64,000 nt of DNA from Ruoffia tabacinasalis (GCF_005864045.1 NZ_VBSP01000007.1:1-64000); one strand, 5' to 3'. Counted from the first letter of the stretch, positions 25,438 through 35,290 are shown. Translations and numbers: made by a program. The notes: generated by a model not told the origin, from the letters alone.

Positions 25438-27420
25438 ATACAATCGTTTCTCTGTTCCGTCCAATTCAACATACATTGAAGCATCCTGAACGGTCTCCAC
25501 AATACCATGATAATTATCATTTTGATCTTGCGCACCAATATACAAGATATAAATAAGTTTATTCCCAGGTGAGAACCACATAGGTTCAATAAAACGACGT
25601 TGTGCTTGAAGGTCTTCAGATAAGCGTTTAACCTTTGGCCAAACTCTAGCTGGGTGACAATATTCTAAGTCACGTCCAATTTCTAAAGGTGATCTTTGGA
25701 AGAGCATCTCGTCATAAGGACCGATATTATTAAAGTATTTAAACTTATGATCGCCGTCAACGTAAGTAATCTCAAAGGGCATTGAATCCAAAATGAGTCT
25801 CACTTGCTTTAAACTTAAATATCCTTCGCCGATACTAATCAATTGCTCATTAGAAAAATCCTTTGGCTCATTGACTACTGTCTCATTGCTTACAGACCAG
25901 TTGAATTCCAACTGTCCTTTACCAAATTGAAGTACTTGTGATTCTGCTTGAGACTGATGTTTGTGATTAACCTGAGTTAAATTAGCTGGATCCTTAAGTG
26001 TTAAATCAACCTTACTTTGAGGGAGTAAATTACGCCATTTATCCGTTTGAATATCTAAGATAGGTTGGATGTTTTGTATTATTTCAACGAACCCTTGATA
26101 TTGCCCGGCTTCATTAAAGAGTGCTTTATACGAAATATATAAGAATTCTGATTCATGTTCAAACCAAAAGCTTTCTTCAGTTAATGTGTTATCTTTGAAA
26201 GCTTGAACAATGGGTTCTAATGTATCCCAGACAGCTTCTGGATAGACATCTTCTACCTTAGCACCGATGTTTTCAGCGTGTCGTGGTAATATTGATGACT
26301 CCTTCTTGTGATTGAAGTATTGTACGATATCATTTTGATCAACAAAAGTAACTTTCACTGGGATGTAATCAAAGATGACTTTGATTTGTTCTAAGCTCAA
26401 GTAACCATCACCTATCGAAAGAGGCACTGTTGGGTTCATGATTTGGTTACTGCTTGAGTCAAGCGTCTCATCTGGTTCCCAAAGAACGGTAAATTGACCG
26501 CCATTAACGGTAATTTTTCGTGTTTCGATTGTTTTACTTTCCACTGTATTCATTGTTTTTTGAACTGACTTAGTTGGTGTAGGTACTTCTTGAATTGTTA
26601 ATTCTTCAGCTTTTTTCGTATCTTCTTCGAGTAAGTCTGCCAGGTTTTCTGGTTCCCAAGTTTCGCGAGGAGGAATAATTGCATAGCCGTAATTATCGCT
26701 TTGCTGGGCGATGTTGTACCAATCCAATTGATTGAAACTTTCAAGTAAGATATTAATTAATATAGCTTCTTCTTTAAAAATCATTTCATTGAATTCAAAT
26801 TGGAAAGCTTCATACGTATCTCTTACTTTTGAAAATTTAATATCGGAAAATTTTTCCATGGCTTTATAGGCGCGTTTGAATAAGTCACGGATCTCATCAT
26901 CTTTTGCCCACATAACTTTTGGTGGAGCGTCGTGGCCGTAACTTTCCATAACCGGGAAGAATAAATGTTCTTTCCGGTTGTAATGGTTATCAAATTGCCC
27001 GATGATATCATATTGACGTTTAAGTCCTTTAATCATTCCATCAGACAATTCTTCAACCGGCATTTCTTCAAAGGTATCCAGAATATTGTTAATCCGTAGC
27101 AGGGCAGAGCGTAACGCCATATTCTCTTCTTTGAATACTGTTACGGGGTGTCCGGGGTGATCAGCATCGGGTGCTTTACCATCTTCAATCGTACCTTTGA
27201 ACAGATTCGCGTGAACATTACATAGCTTAAGAACATCTTGAAACGTAATCACACTATCCCCATACATTAATTGATGCTCCATCATGGAGATTTCAATGGC
27301 ACTCACACCCGTGAAATGCTCATTAAATTCATCCTGAACTGATTCAGGATCTGCTCCATGATGCAGTTTAAGAAGAATACCTTCTAATATATCTATGCGA
27401 TTGTCTGTATTATTACTCAT
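25435..27420 (-). CDS. DUF438 / hemerythrin-like protein with two PAS domains
   Basis: 661 residues. A DUF438 region (1-90, LEGILLKLHHGADPESVQDE) is followed by a hemerythrin-like HHE domain (about 95-235) with candidate iron ligands in DADHPGHPVTVFKEEN, FDNHYNRKEHLFFPVMES and the later EEAILINILLE helix. Two PAS domains come next (about 335-465 and 535-655); both open with a SIG(D/E)GYLSL(E/K)Q segment, showing internal duplication. Such proteins are thought to sense or relieve NO or redox stress. The start overlaps the DUF1858 gene by 8 nt, so the pair is translationally coupled; a DUF59 gene is divergent. Substrate and signal unknown. Confidence 0.82.
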   Translation of the reverse strand: MSNNTDNRIDILEGILLKLHHGADPESVQDEFNEHFTGVSAIEISMMEHQLMYGDSVITFQDVLKLCNVHANLFKGTIEDGKAPDADHPGHPVTVFKEENMALRSALLRINNILDTFEEMPVEELSDGMIKGLKRQYDIIGQFDNHYNRKEHLFFPVMESYGHDAPPKVMWAKDDEIRDLFKRAYKAMEKFSDIKFSKVRDTYEAFQFEFNEMIFKEEAILINILLESFNQLDWYNIAQQSDNYGYAIIPPRETWEPENLADLLEEDTKKAEELTIQEVPTPTKSVQKTMNTVESKTIETRKITVNGGQFTVLWEPDETLDSSSNQIMNPTVPLSIGDGYLSLEQIKVIFDYIPVKVTFVDQNDIVQYFNHKKESSILPRHAENIGAKVEDVYPEAVWDTLEPIVQAFKDNTLTEESFWFEHESEFLYISYKALFNEAGQYQGFVEIIQNIQPILDIQTDKWRNLLPQSKVDLTLKDPANLTQVNHKHQSQAESQVLQFGKGQLEFNWSVSNETVVNEPKDFSNEQLISIGEGYLSLKQVRLILDSMPFEITYVDGDHKFKYFNNIGPYDEMLFQRSPLEIGRDLEYCHPARVWPKVKRLSEDLQAQRRFIEPMWFSPGNKLIYILYIGAQDQNDNYHGIVETVQDASMYVELDGTEKRLY

Positions 27421-27655
27421 TCACGTCACCTCCGATGACAGTATAGCCGTTCCATTGTAGTTCATTCACTAATTGTTCCAAAGGAAGGTTGATTAATTTG
27501 CAGCCTTGTTTTAGTGTGACAACTTTTCCAACTGATTGTCTCATGGCTGGATTAGCTAAAGGTTTAAAGCCTAAATCGACAAGAATGTCGAGAAGTTCAG
27601 GGTGTGAATCAAGGACTTGTTTCACAGGTCTATTAAGGTCTACTTGATTTTCCAT
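27413..27655 (-). CDS. DUF1858 domain protein
   Basis: 80 residues covering one DUF1858 domain, the module at the N-terminus of ScdA/RIC iron-sulfur repair proteins and of some hybrid-cluster neighbours (VKQVLDSHPELLDILVDLGF, then a KPLANPAMRQSVGKVVTLKQ segment). Unlike the usual fused form it is a separate gene overlapping the DUF438-hemerythrin gene, so the two products probably act as a split version of one protein. ATG 27655 has AAGGAGTAAG upstream. No ligand residues can be named with confidence. Confidence 0.8.
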   Translation of the reverse strand: MENQVDLNRPVKQVLDSHPELLDILVDLGFKPLANPAMRQSVGKVVTLKQGCKLINLPLEQLVNELQWNGYTVIGGDVNE

Positions 27656-27801
27656 TTTCTTACTCCTTATAAAATTCGATTGATATTAAATCTATTTATG
27701 TATAAACTAAACGTACTATATTATATAATACTAGCGAACAATAACTTCATAAGCAATATGAATAAAATAAATATATTATTTAAACGAAAGGAACGTCTTT
27801 T

Positions 27802-28161
27802 ATGAATGAAGAATTTGGTATTCTATTCAAAAACGAAGCATTAAAGTACGAAGAAGAATTACTAGAGCAATTAACAGGAGTCATCGATCCAGAGTTAGGC
27901 ATAGATATTGCGAACTTAGGCCTAATATATGAAGTAGATATGGATGAAGCAGGGAAGGTTGAAGTCATAATGACTTTAACAACTGCCGGTTGTCCCTTAG
28001 CAGACTTCATTGATAGTGACGTGAGATATCAATTAGCTAACTTTGATAAAATTACTGAAATCGATATAAAAGTTGTCTTTGAACCGCATTGGGATTTATC
28101 TCGCATCTCACGCTTTGCTCGTATTGCTTTAGGTATTCCGAGTGATTTTATTCCGAATTAA
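27802..28161 (+). CDS. DUF59 / MIP18 family metal-sulfur cluster assembly protein
   Basis: 119 residues, the length of SufT/PaaD-type DUF59 proteins. The signature DPELGIDIANLGLIYEV (residues 31-47) and the Cys in TTAGCPLADFI are present; the family assists Fe-S cluster maturation. It is divergent from the DUF1858/DUF438 pair, with a 146-bp gap, which supports a shared role in Fe-S homeostasis under stress. ATG 27802 follows AAAGGAACG. Confidence 0.85.
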   Translation: MNEEFGILFKNEALKYEEELLEQLTGVIDPELGIDIANLGLIYEVDMDEAGKVEVIMTLTTAGCPLADFIDSDVRYQLANFDKITEIDIKVVFEPHWDLSRISRFARIALGIPSDFIPN

Positions 28162-28174
28162 ATTAATATTTAAA

Positions 28175-28205
28175 AGTCCTGTCTAACGATGGGGCTATTT
28201 TTGTA
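28175..28205 (+). terminator. Weak terminator after the DUF59 gene
   Basis: AGTCC pairs with GGGCT around a 15-nt loop, followed by ATTTTTG. Confidence 0.4.
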
Positions 28206-28244
28206 CAATGTTCTAAAATTCACATAAATAATTGTTATATCCTA

Positions 28245-28273
28245 TTGCTTTAGGTATAAAAATAGTTTATCAT
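28245..28273 (+). promoter_or_regulatory. Promoter of pflB
   Basis: TTGCTT (28245-28250), 17-bp spacer, TATCAT (28268-28273). Confidence 0.55.
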
Positions 28274-28276
28274 ATA

Positions 28277-28292
28277 TGTGTAATGAATCACA
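28277..28292 (+). promoter_or_regulatory. Probable Rex operator at the pflB start site
   Basis: TGTGTAATGAATCACA matches the Rex half-site pattern TGTGAAAT..TTCACA at 13 of 16 positions and covers the expected transcription start, so it would act as a repressor site sensing NADH/NAD+. Confidence 0.5.
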
Positions 28293-28332
28293 AGTTTAGA
28301 TGTTTGCTTTGAATTTATATGGAGGGGATACC

Positions 28333-30591
28333 ATGGAAAAATTAGAAAACGAAAAGATGAATGTAAATCCTTGGGAAGGTTTTACAGGGACTAAATGGCA
28401 AGAGTCAATTGATGTTAGAGATTTTATTCAAGAGAATTATACTTTATACGAAGGTGATGATTCATTCTTAGAAGGTGCAACGATTGAAACTTTCCAATTA
28501 TGGGATCAAGTAATGGAACTAACAAAAGCAGAACGTGATGCTGGTGGCGTTCTAGATATGGATACTAAAGTTGTATCAACAGTTACGTCACATGATGCGG
28601 GTTACTTGAACAAAGACGTTGAAAAAGTAGTAGGTGTTCAAACTGACAAACCTTTCAAACGTAGTTTACAACCATTCGGTGGAATCCGTATGTCTGTTCA
28701 ATCAGCAGAAGCATATGGGTATAAGATTGATCCAGAAATTGAACATATCTTTACAGAGTACCGCAAAACTCATAACCAAGGTGTATTTGATGTATACACA
28801 CCTGAGATGCGTGCTGCTCGTCGTTCAGGAGTAATTACAGGACTTCCAGATGCTTACGGTCGTGGACGTATTATCGGAGATTACCGTCGTGTTGCATTAT
28901 ACGGAGTAAACCGTTTAATGGAAGAGAAACAAAAAGACTTCGCAAATATTGGTAACGGACAAATGAACGAAGAAGTTATGCGTCTACGTGAAGAAGTTAG
29001 TGAACAATACCGTGCCTTACAAGATTTAATTGAATTAGGTAATATTTACGGCTTTGATTTAACTCGTCCAGCTGAAACAGCGCAAGAAGCATTCCAATGG
29101 TTATACTTAGGATACTTAGCGGCAATTAAAGATCAAAATGGGGCAGCAATGTCATTGGGTCGTACATCTACATTCCTAGATATCTATATTGAACGTGATC
29201 TTGCTACAGGTATGCTTTCAGAAAAAGATGCGCAAGAATTAGTTGACCATTTCGTTATGAAATTACGTCTAGTTAAATTCTCACGTACACCTGATTACAA
29301 CCAATTATTCTCAGGAGATCCAACTTGGGTCACTGAAGCAATCGGTGGTGTTGGGATAGATGGACGTCCACTAGTAACTAAAAACTCATTTAGATTCTTA
29401 CATACATTATCAAACTTAGGACCAGCACCAGAACCAAACTTAACAGTGTTATGGTCACCAAGCTTACCAACTCATTTCAAACGATTTGTTGCGAAGATGT
29501 CTATCGACACATCAGCTATTCAATATGAAAATGATGACATTATGCGTCCAATTTACGGTGATGACTATGCCATCGCATGTTGCGTGTCAGCGATGGAAGT
29601 TGGTAAACAAATGCAATTCTTCGGTGCGCGCGCGAACTTAGCAAAAGCATTATTATATGCAATCAACGGTGGTGTCGACGAAATGTCGAAAGGACAAGTT
29701 GGACCAAGCTATCGAGCAATTACTTCAGAATACTTAGAATATGAAGAAGTGATGGAACGTTATGATGACATGTTAGAATGGTTAGCAGGATTGTATCTCA
29801 ATTCATTAAATGTTATCCACTATATGCACGATAAATACAGCTATGAAAGTATCGAAATGGCTTTACATGATACAAATGTAAAACGTACGATGGCTACAGG
29901 TATTGCTGGATTCTCAGTAGCGATTGATGCTTTATCAGCAATCAAATACGCGAAAGTAAAAACAATCCGTGATGAAAATGGCTTGGTAGTCGATTATGAA
30001 ATCGAAGGGGAATTCCCACAATACGGTAATAACGATAAACGTGCCGATGAGATCGGTGTTGATTTACTTAAAGCATTCATGACTAAAGTTAAGAAACATC
30101 CAACTTACCGTGATGCAATCCATACAACATCTATCTTAACAATTACTTCAAACGTTGTTTATGGTAAGAAAACTGGTAACACGCCAGATGGACGTCGTGA
30201 AGGAGAGCCATTTGCACCTGGGGCGAACCCAATGCATGGACGTGATACTCACGGAGCGTTAGCAAGTTTAATTTCAGTTGCTAAAATACCTTACGAATAT
30301 GCTTTAGATGGAATTTCAAATACATTCTCAATCATTCCAAAAGCATTAGGTAAAGATGAAGAAATTCAAAAAGATAACTTAGTGAATATGTTAGACGGAT
30401 ATATTAAAGAAGGTGGACACCACTTAAACGTTAACGTGTTTAACCGCGAAACGTTATTAGATGCGATGGATCACCCAGAAGAATATCCACAATTAACTAT
30501 CCGTGTATCTGGTTATGCTGTAAACTTCATCAAATTAACTAGAGAGCAACAAATGGATGTTATTAACCGTACAATGCACAGTTCAATGTAA
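28333..30591 (+). CDS. pflB: Formate acetyltransferase (pyruvate formate-lyase) PflB
   Basis: 752 residues. Converts pyruvate and CoA to acetyl-CoA and formate by a glycyl radical mechanism in anaerobic cells. The adjacent catalytic cysteines appear in [12 protein letters not shown] near 416 and the glycyl radical site in [14 protein letters not shown] near 727, close to the C-terminus. ATG 28333 was chosen because GGAGGGG lies 6 nt upstream; an in-frame ATG at 28300 precedes that site. The activase gene follows 41 nt later. A Rex-like palindrome covers the start of transcription, consistent with redox control. O2-sensitive when activated. Confidence 0.97.
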   Translation: MEKLENEKMNVNPWEGFTGTKWQESIDVRDFIQENYTLYEGDDSFLEGATIETFQLWDQVMELTKAERDAGGVLDMDTKVVSTVTSHDAGYLNKDVEKVVGVQTDKPFKRSLQPFGGIRMSVQSAEAYGYKIDPEIEHIFTEYRKTHNQGVFDVYTPEMRAARRSGVITGLPDAYGRGRIIGDYRRVALYGVNRLMEEKQKDFANIGNGQMNEEVMRLREEVSEQYRALQDLIELGNIYGFDLTRPAETAQEAFQWLYLGYLAAIKDQNGAAMSLGRTSTFLDIYIERDLATGMLSEKDAQELVDHFVMKLRLVKFSRTPDYNQLFSGDPTWVTEAIGGVGIDGRPLVTKNSFRFLHTLSNLGPAPEPNLTVLWSPSLPTHFKRFVAKMSIDTSAIQYENDDIMRPIYGDDYAIACCVSAMEVGKQMQFFGARANLAKALLYAINGGVDEMSKGQVGPSYRAITSEYLEYEEVMERYDDMLEWLAGLYLNSLNVIHYMHDKYSYESIEMALHDTNVKRTMATGIAGFSVAIDALSAIKYAKVKTIRDENGLVVDYEIEGEFPQYGNNDKRADEIGVDLLKAFMTKVKKHPTYRDAIHTTSILTITSNVVYGKKTGNTPDGRREGEPFAPGANPMHGRDTHGALASLISVAKIPYEYALDGISNTFSIIPKALGKDEEIQKDNLVNMLDGYIKEGGHHLNVNVFNRETLLDAMDHPEEYPQLTIRVSGYAVNFIKLTREQQMDVINRTMHSSM

Positions 30592-30632
30592 TCACTTAAG
30601 TTTTAGATATCTTGTTGAAAGGGGGATATATC

Positions 30633-31403
30633 TTGTCAGAAGTTAAAACACCAATTATTGGGAACGTCCACTCGACTGAAAGTTTCGGATCAGTTGACGG
30701 ACCAGGGATACGATTCATCTCTTTTATGCAAGGATGTCGTCTACGTTGTCAGTTTTGTCATAATCCGGATACTTGGAATATGCGTGGGGGAACACCTTAT
30801 ACTCCGCAAGAATTATTCGATGAAGCCAAACAATACCGTTCTTTTTGGGGTAATAGCGGCGGGGTAACTGTAAGTGGGGGAGAACCTTTACTTCAAATCG
30901 ATTTTCTGATTGAATATTTCAAAATTTGTAAAGCACATGGTGTTCACACAACGATTGATACGTGTGGCGCGCCCTTTACTTTAGAGGAACCATTCCGCTC
31001 ACAATTTGAAGAACTGATGAAGTATACTGATCTGTTCTTATTTGATATTAAGCATATTGATCCAAAAGGTCATGCGAAATTAACAGGCGTGCGCAATGAG
31101 AATATCATGCAAATGGCTGAGTTACTTTCAGAGTTGAATATACCTGTTTGGATTCGACACGTACTTGTACCAACGCGTACGGATTATGATGAGTATCTGA
31201 TCCGATTAGGCGATTATGTTGAAACTTTATCAAATGTTCGCAAGTTCGAGGTGCTTCCATATCATAAACTAGGTGTCTACAAATATGAGGCACTGGGAAT
31301 TAAATACCGTTTAGAAGGAGTTGAACCACCGACTACAGAACGGGTCGAAAATGCTAAAAGATTATTGAGAACAGAACGCTATAAAGGATATTTAGATGAT
31401 TAA
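30633..31403 (+). CDS. pflA: Pyruvate formate-lyase activating enzyme PflA
   Basis: 256 residues, radical SAM. The cluster motif CRLRCQFC (C-x3-C-x2-C) lies in FMQGCRLRCQFCHNPDTW, followed by the GG-E motif VTVSGGEPLLQ. It installs the glycyl radical on PflB using SAM and a reduced 4Fe-4S cluster. The start is TTG 30633 (SEVKTPIIGNVHS), with AAAGGGGG 7 nt upstream; an earlier in-frame TTG at 30612 precedes that ribosome site. Immediately downstream of its substrate gene and ending at a strong terminator. Confidence 0.95.
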   Translation: MSEVKTPIIGNVHSTESFGSVDGPGIRFISFMQGCRLRCQFCHNPDTWNMRGGTPYTPQELFDEAKQYRSFWGNSGGVTVSGGEPLLQIDFLIEYFKICKAHGVHTTIDTCGAPFTLEEPFRSQFEELMKYTDLFLFDIKHIDPKGHAKLTGVRNENIMQMAELLSELNIPVWIRHVLVPTRTDYDEYLIRLGDYVETLSNVRKFEVLPYHKLGVYKYEALGIKYRLEGVEPPTTERVENAKRLLRTERYKGYLDD

Positions 31404-31419
31404 ATAAAGCGACATAATT

Positions 31420-31454
31420 AAAGCGTAACACTTTAAAACAGTGTTGCGCTTTTT
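31420..31454 (+). terminator. Terminator of pflB-pflA
   Basis: AAAGCG-AACACT pairs with AGTGTT-CGCTTT and is followed by T. Confidence 0.85.
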
Positions 31455-31666
31455 ATGTATTTCTAGCAAATATTACCAGTATATTCAAAGAAATATTTAT
31501 ATCAATAAAACAATATCAATATTGTTATATAACAGAAGCGGCAAGATGCTCATTTAATCACATATCGAGAATTATCATTGAATGAAACAGCATAGATAAC
31601 TGTTACAACACCTAATAAAAACCTATTATATTAGCGTTTTTAACAATAAACCTCTTTACTTTCATT
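31455..31666. other. Upstream region of adhE without a gene
   Basis: AT-rich, no ORF and no tRNA. A clear promoter could not be fixed; TTGAAT near 31580 is one possible -35. The Rex-like site lies at its right end. Confidence 0.4.
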
Positions 31667-31682
31667 TGTGAAAAGAGTAACA
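31667..31682 (+). promoter_or_regulatory. Possible Rex operator upstream of adhE
   Basis: TGTGAAAAGAGTAACA has a perfect left half-site and a right half with mismatches. It is 35 nt before the adhE ATG. adhE is a standard Rex target in Firmicutes. Confidence 0.45.
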
Positions 31683-31716
31683 TGTAATCAAAGATAAAGA
31701 AAAGGGGAGCGTAACA

Positions 31717-34359
31717 ATGACGGAATTAATTGAAAAAGAAGTTATTGGAAATGTTAATTACATGATTAATGGTTTAGTAGAAAAAGGTTTGGTTGCTTTA
31801 GAGGAATTCGATCATTTTAATCAAGAGCAAATTGATCACATTGTAGCGAAAGCTTCAGTTGCAGCTTTAGATCAACATGGTACTTTAGCAAGACATGCGG
31901 TTGAAGAAACTGGCCGTGGTGTATTTGAAGACAAGGCAACAAAGAACTTATTTGCTTGTGAGCACGTTGTAAATTACATGCGAAATATGAAGACTGTCGG
32001 TGTTATCAGTGATGATGAAGTGACGGGGATCACAGAAATTGCTGAACCTGTTGGAGTTATTTGCGCCATCACTCCGACAACGAATCCGACGTCGACAACT
32101 ATTTTCAAAGCGCTCATCGCATTAAAAACTCGTAACCCAATCATTTTTTCATTTCACCCGGCAGCACTTGAGTCATCAGCTCACGCTGCTCAAATCGTTC
32201 GAGATGCAGCGATTGAAGCAGGTGCACCAGAAAACTGTGTACAGTGGATTACAGAACCATCGTTAGATGCAACGAATGCATTAATGAATCACGATGGGGT
32301 TGCGACAATCTTAGCCACTGGTGGAAATGCCATGGTTAAATCAGCTTATTCATGTGGTAAGCCAGCGTTAGGAGTTGGGGCAGGGAATGTGCCAGCTTAC
32401 ATTGAAAAGACAGCAAACGTTAAGCAAGCAGCTTATGACATCATATTAAGTAAATCATTCGATAACGGAATGGTATGTGCTTCTGAACAAGCCGCAATTG
32501 TTGATAAAGAAATCTATAAAGAATTTAAAGATGAATTAGTAAGCTATCATGCTTATATCGTAAATTCAAAAGAGAAAGCACTATTAGAGGAATTTTGTTT
32601 CGGTTCTAAAGCATTCAGTGAAAACTGTGCTGGCGCAAAATTAAATAATGAAATTGTTGGGAAACCAGCGACATGGATTGCAGAACAAGCAGGTTTCACC
32701 GTTCCGGAAGAAACAAATATTCTAGTAGCAGAGGTGTCAGAAGTTGGACCAAACGAACCATTAACGCGCGAAAAACTATCTCCAGTCTTAGCCTTATTGA
32801 AATCAGAAACAACTGAAGATGGAATTCAAAAAGCTGCACAAATGGTTGAGTTCTTTGGATTAGGTCACTCAGCTGCGATTCATACACAAAATCAAGAATT
32901 AGCAAATGAATTCGGCCGTCAAGTTAAAGCCATTCGAGTTATTTGGAACTCTCCTTCAACATTCGGGGGAATCGGAGATGTATACAATGCTTTCATCCCA
33001 TCATTAACTCTAGGTTGCGGATCATACGGACGCAACTCAGTTGGTGGAAACGTCGGAGCATTGAATTTACTTAACATTAAAACAGTTGGGAGACGACGCA
33101 ATAACATGCAATGGTTTAAAGTACCTTCAAAAATCTATTTCGAACGTGACTCAATCCAATATTTAAAAACAATGGCTGATGTTGAACGTGTCATGATTAT
33201 TACGGATGAATCAATGATGAAACTCGGCTTTACTCAAAGAATTATCGACCAACTTGAGGCGCGCCAAAACAAAGTAAATTACCAAATCTTCCATAACATT
33301 GAGCCAGATCCAGATATTACAACTGTTAGAAGTGGAGCTGAAGCGATGGCTCAATTCCAACCCGATACAATTATAGCCCTAGGTGGTGGATCTGTTATGG
33401 ATGCGGCTAAAGTCATGTGGTTATTCTACGAACAACCAGAAGTAGACTTTAGAGATTTAGTTCAAAAATTCCTAGACATTCGTAAAAGAGCAGTTAAGTT
33501 CCCAGAACTTGGGTCTAAAGCGAAGTATGTAGGTATTCCAACGACATCAGGAACAGGATCTGAAGTGACACCATTTGCGGTTATCTCTGATAAAAAAAAT
33601 AATATGAAATACCCATTAGCGGACTATTCATTACTACCAACAGTCGCAATTGTAGATCCTGCTTTAGTTGAGACTGTACCAGATTTTGTTACAGCTGATA
33701 CAGGGATGGACGTGTTAACACACGCAATCGAAGCGTATGTATCAGTGATGGCTAACGACTTTACTGATGGACTGGCTTTACAAGCAATTAAGATTGTATT
33801 CGAAAACTTAGAAGCTTCAGTAAAATATAATGATCCAGAAGCACGTGAAAGAATGCATAACGCTTCAACTATGGCGGGTATGGCATTTGGTAATGCCTTC
33901 TTAGGAATTAACCACTCAATGGCTCATAAGATTGGTGGAGTTTTCCATACAGTTCACGGTCGAACAAATGCGATTTTACTTCCATTCGTTATTCGCTATA
34001 ACGGAACCCGACCAGCGAAACAGGCGAACTGGCCAAAATACAATTACTACAAAGCAGATGTAAAATACCAAGACATCGCTAAATTAATCGGACTTGATGC
34101 AAAAACTCCAGAAGAAGGAGTAAAAAACTTAGCACAAGCTGTGTTCGAACTTGGAGAACGTGTTGGAATTCAAATGAGTCTAAAAGACCAGGGCGTTGAT
34201 GAATCTGCCTTCATGGATAAAACAGAAGATATCGCCTACTTAGCCTTTGAGGACCAGTGTACACCAGTGAATCCGCGCTTAGCTTTAGTAAATGAAATGC
34301 AAGAAATCCTTGAAGATGCATATTATGGATATAAAGAAAGACAAGCAAACTACAATTAA
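31717..34359 (+). CDS. adhE: Bifunctional acetaldehyde-CoA/alcohol dehydrogenase AdhE
   Basis: 880 residues. The N-terminal half is a CoA-acylating aldehyde dehydrogenase with the catalytic Cys in FDNGMVCASEQA (near 252); the C-terminal half is an iron-dependent alcohol dehydrogenase with GGGSVMDAAKVMW (near 560) and metal ligands in MDVLTHAIEAY, NHSMAHKIGG and HTVHGRTNA. It reduces acetyl-CoA to ethanol in two steps, regenerating NAD+ and forming spirosomes in other bacteria. It complements the upstream PflB acetyl-CoA supply. AAGGGGAGC precedes the ATG. A Rex-like site is upstream and a perfect palindromic terminator downstream. Confidence 0.97.
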   Translation: MTELIEKEVIGNVNYMINGLVEKGLVALEEFDHFNQEQIDHIVAKASVAALDQHGTLARHAVEETGRGVFEDKATKNLFACEHVVNYMRNMKTVGVISDDEVTGITEIAEPVGVICAITPTTNPTSTTIFKALIALKTRNPIIFSFHPAALESSAHAAQIVRDAAIEAGAPENCVQWITEPSLDATNALMNHDGVATILATGGNAMVKSAYSCGKPALGVGAGNVPAYIEKTANVKQAAYDIILSKSFDNGMVCASEQAAIVDKEIYKEFKDELVSYHAYIVNSKEKALLEEFCFGSKAFSENCAGAKLNNEIVGKPATWIAEQAGFTVPEETNILVAEVSEVGPNEPLTREKLSPVLALLKSETTEDGIQKAAQMVEFFGLGHSAAIHTQNQELANEFGRQVKAIRVIWNSPSTFGGIGDVYNAFIPSLTLGCGSYGRNSVGGNVGALNLLNIKTVGRRRNNMQWFKVPSKIYFERDSIQYLKTMADVERVMIITDESMMKLGFTQRIIDQLEARQNKVNYQIFHNIEPDPDITTVRSGAEAMAQFQPDTIIALGGGSVMDAAKVMWLFYEQPEVDFRDLVQKFLDIRKRAVKFPELGSKAKYVGIPTTSGTGSEVTPFAVISDKKNNMKYPLADYSLLPTVAIVDPALVETVPDFVTADTGMDVLTHAIEAYVSVMANDFTDGLALQAIKIVFENLEASVKYNDPEARERMHNASTMAGMAFGNAFLGINHSMAHKIGGVFHTVHGRTNAILLPFVIRYNGTRPAKQANWPKYNYYKADVKYQDIAKLIGLDAKTPEEGVKNLAQAVFELGERVGIQMSLKDQGVDESAFMDKTEDIAYLAFEDQCTPVNPRLALVNEMQEILEDAYYGYKERQANYN

Positions 34360-34407
34360 TAGTATCCGACGCATCAAGTAATACCTAAATTTGATCCCCT
34401 TTTATAC

Positions 34408-34450
34408 ACGTATATGCCTTACTTGCGCAAGTAAGGCATATACGTTTTTT
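34408..34450 (+). terminator. Terminator of adhE
   Basis: A perfect palindrome at 34408-34445, centred on CTTGCGCAAG with 17-bp arms, followed by six T. Confidence 0.9.
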
Positions 34451-34467
34451 GATTTTGAGTTGTACCT

Positions 34468-34593
34468 AGCTAGAAGAATAAAAATAAATTGTTCTAGCTG
34501 AGGTGATTAACTGGAAGAATAAATACCAATTGTTCCAACTGAGGTGCTTAAGTGGAAGAATATAAACTAATTCTTCCACTTGTTGAGGTAAGC
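34468..34593. repeat. Three tandem 41-bp hairpin units with compensatory changes
   Basis: Units start at 34468, 34509 and 34550 (the last is 3 nt longer). Each is an inverted repeat around an A/T loop followed by a GAGGTRMTT-type linker. Outer arms differ but keep pairing: AGCTAGAA/TTCTAGCT in unit 1, TGGAA/TTCCA in unit 2, AAGTGGAAGAAT/ATTCTTCCACTT in unit 3. No promoter or ORF is evident. It occupies the gap between adhE and the HhH protein; the rest of that gap, to 34696, shows nothing else. Confidence 0.7.
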
Positions 34594-34696
34594 TTATTTA
34601 CGCTTATCTTTGAATTCAGGCATTTTCTCCTTTTAGTATGGGCTTATATATATTAAGATAGTGATATAAAGTGAAGAAAATGAAGGAGAGGGTATT

Positions 34697-35290
34697 ATGT
34701 CACACGGTTTACCTAATATTGGAAAAGCTGCTACCAAAGCACTTCAAACTATTGATGTCACACAACTTGAGGAAGTGGCTGCTTTTAGTAAAGATGAATT
34801 ATTAAAGCTACATGGAATGGGACAAAAGTCGATCAACATATTAGAATCTGCCTTAACTGAAAGTAATTTAACTTTTAGTGACGCTGAAGCACATCCATAT
34901 AAGCCAGATTTTTTATTGTTAGGTGATTTAAGTTGTGACAATGCGCCGAAAAGACGTGTTATTAGAGACTTTGTCGTAGGACTTTTTGTTGGAAAGCAAT
35001 CTAATCTAGAGGAAACACTTAATCCAGCTGTAGAAACGGAAATTAACGGCGACCAAACAATAAATGGGATTGATGAATTAATCACTTATTTTGATAAAAA
35101 AGATATACAGTTAAGTAGTTTAAACTTACTGAGTATTTTATCCCATGGGAAATATGGAGCAGCGGATGGTGTTATTATTGCAAAACCAGGACAGAGAATA
35201 CATTTTGCTTCATTTTATACATTTGAAAATACAAAAAAAGAAGCTTTAATTAAAGCAATTAGATTTTATATGATTGAAGAAGTTGAATAA
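34697..35290 (+). CDS. Helix-hairpin-helix protein with a SnoaL/NTF2-like C-terminus
   Basis: 197 residues. The first 60 residues form a compact helix-hairpin-helix domain (LPNIGKAATKAL and LLKLHGMGQKSINILESAL), similar to the C-terminal domain of RNA polymerase alpha and TfoX-type DNA-binding modules. The rest (about 70-197: RRVIRDFVVGLFVGKQSNLE, then a beta-rich part ending HFASFYTFENTKKEALIKAI) looks like an NTF2/SnoaL-like fold. The combination suggests DNA contact by the first part; no enzyme residues are evident. AAGGAGAGGG precedes the ATG. Function unknown. Confidence 0.65.
   Translation: MSHGLPNIGKAATKALQTIDVTQLEEVAAFSKDELLKLHGMGQKSINILESALTESNLTFSDAEAHPYKPDFLLLGDLSCDNAPKRRVIRDFVVGLFVGKQSNLEETLNPAVETEINGDQTINGIDELITYFDKKDIQLSSLNLLSILSHGKYGAADGVIIAKPGQRIHFASFYTFENTKKEALIKAIRFYMIEEVE

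Noticed and set aside
27617-27805. A 62-codon frame in the DUF1858/DUF59 divergent region
   Set aside because: Phe/Tyr/Ile/Asn-rich translation of AT-rich promoter DNA without a ribosome site.
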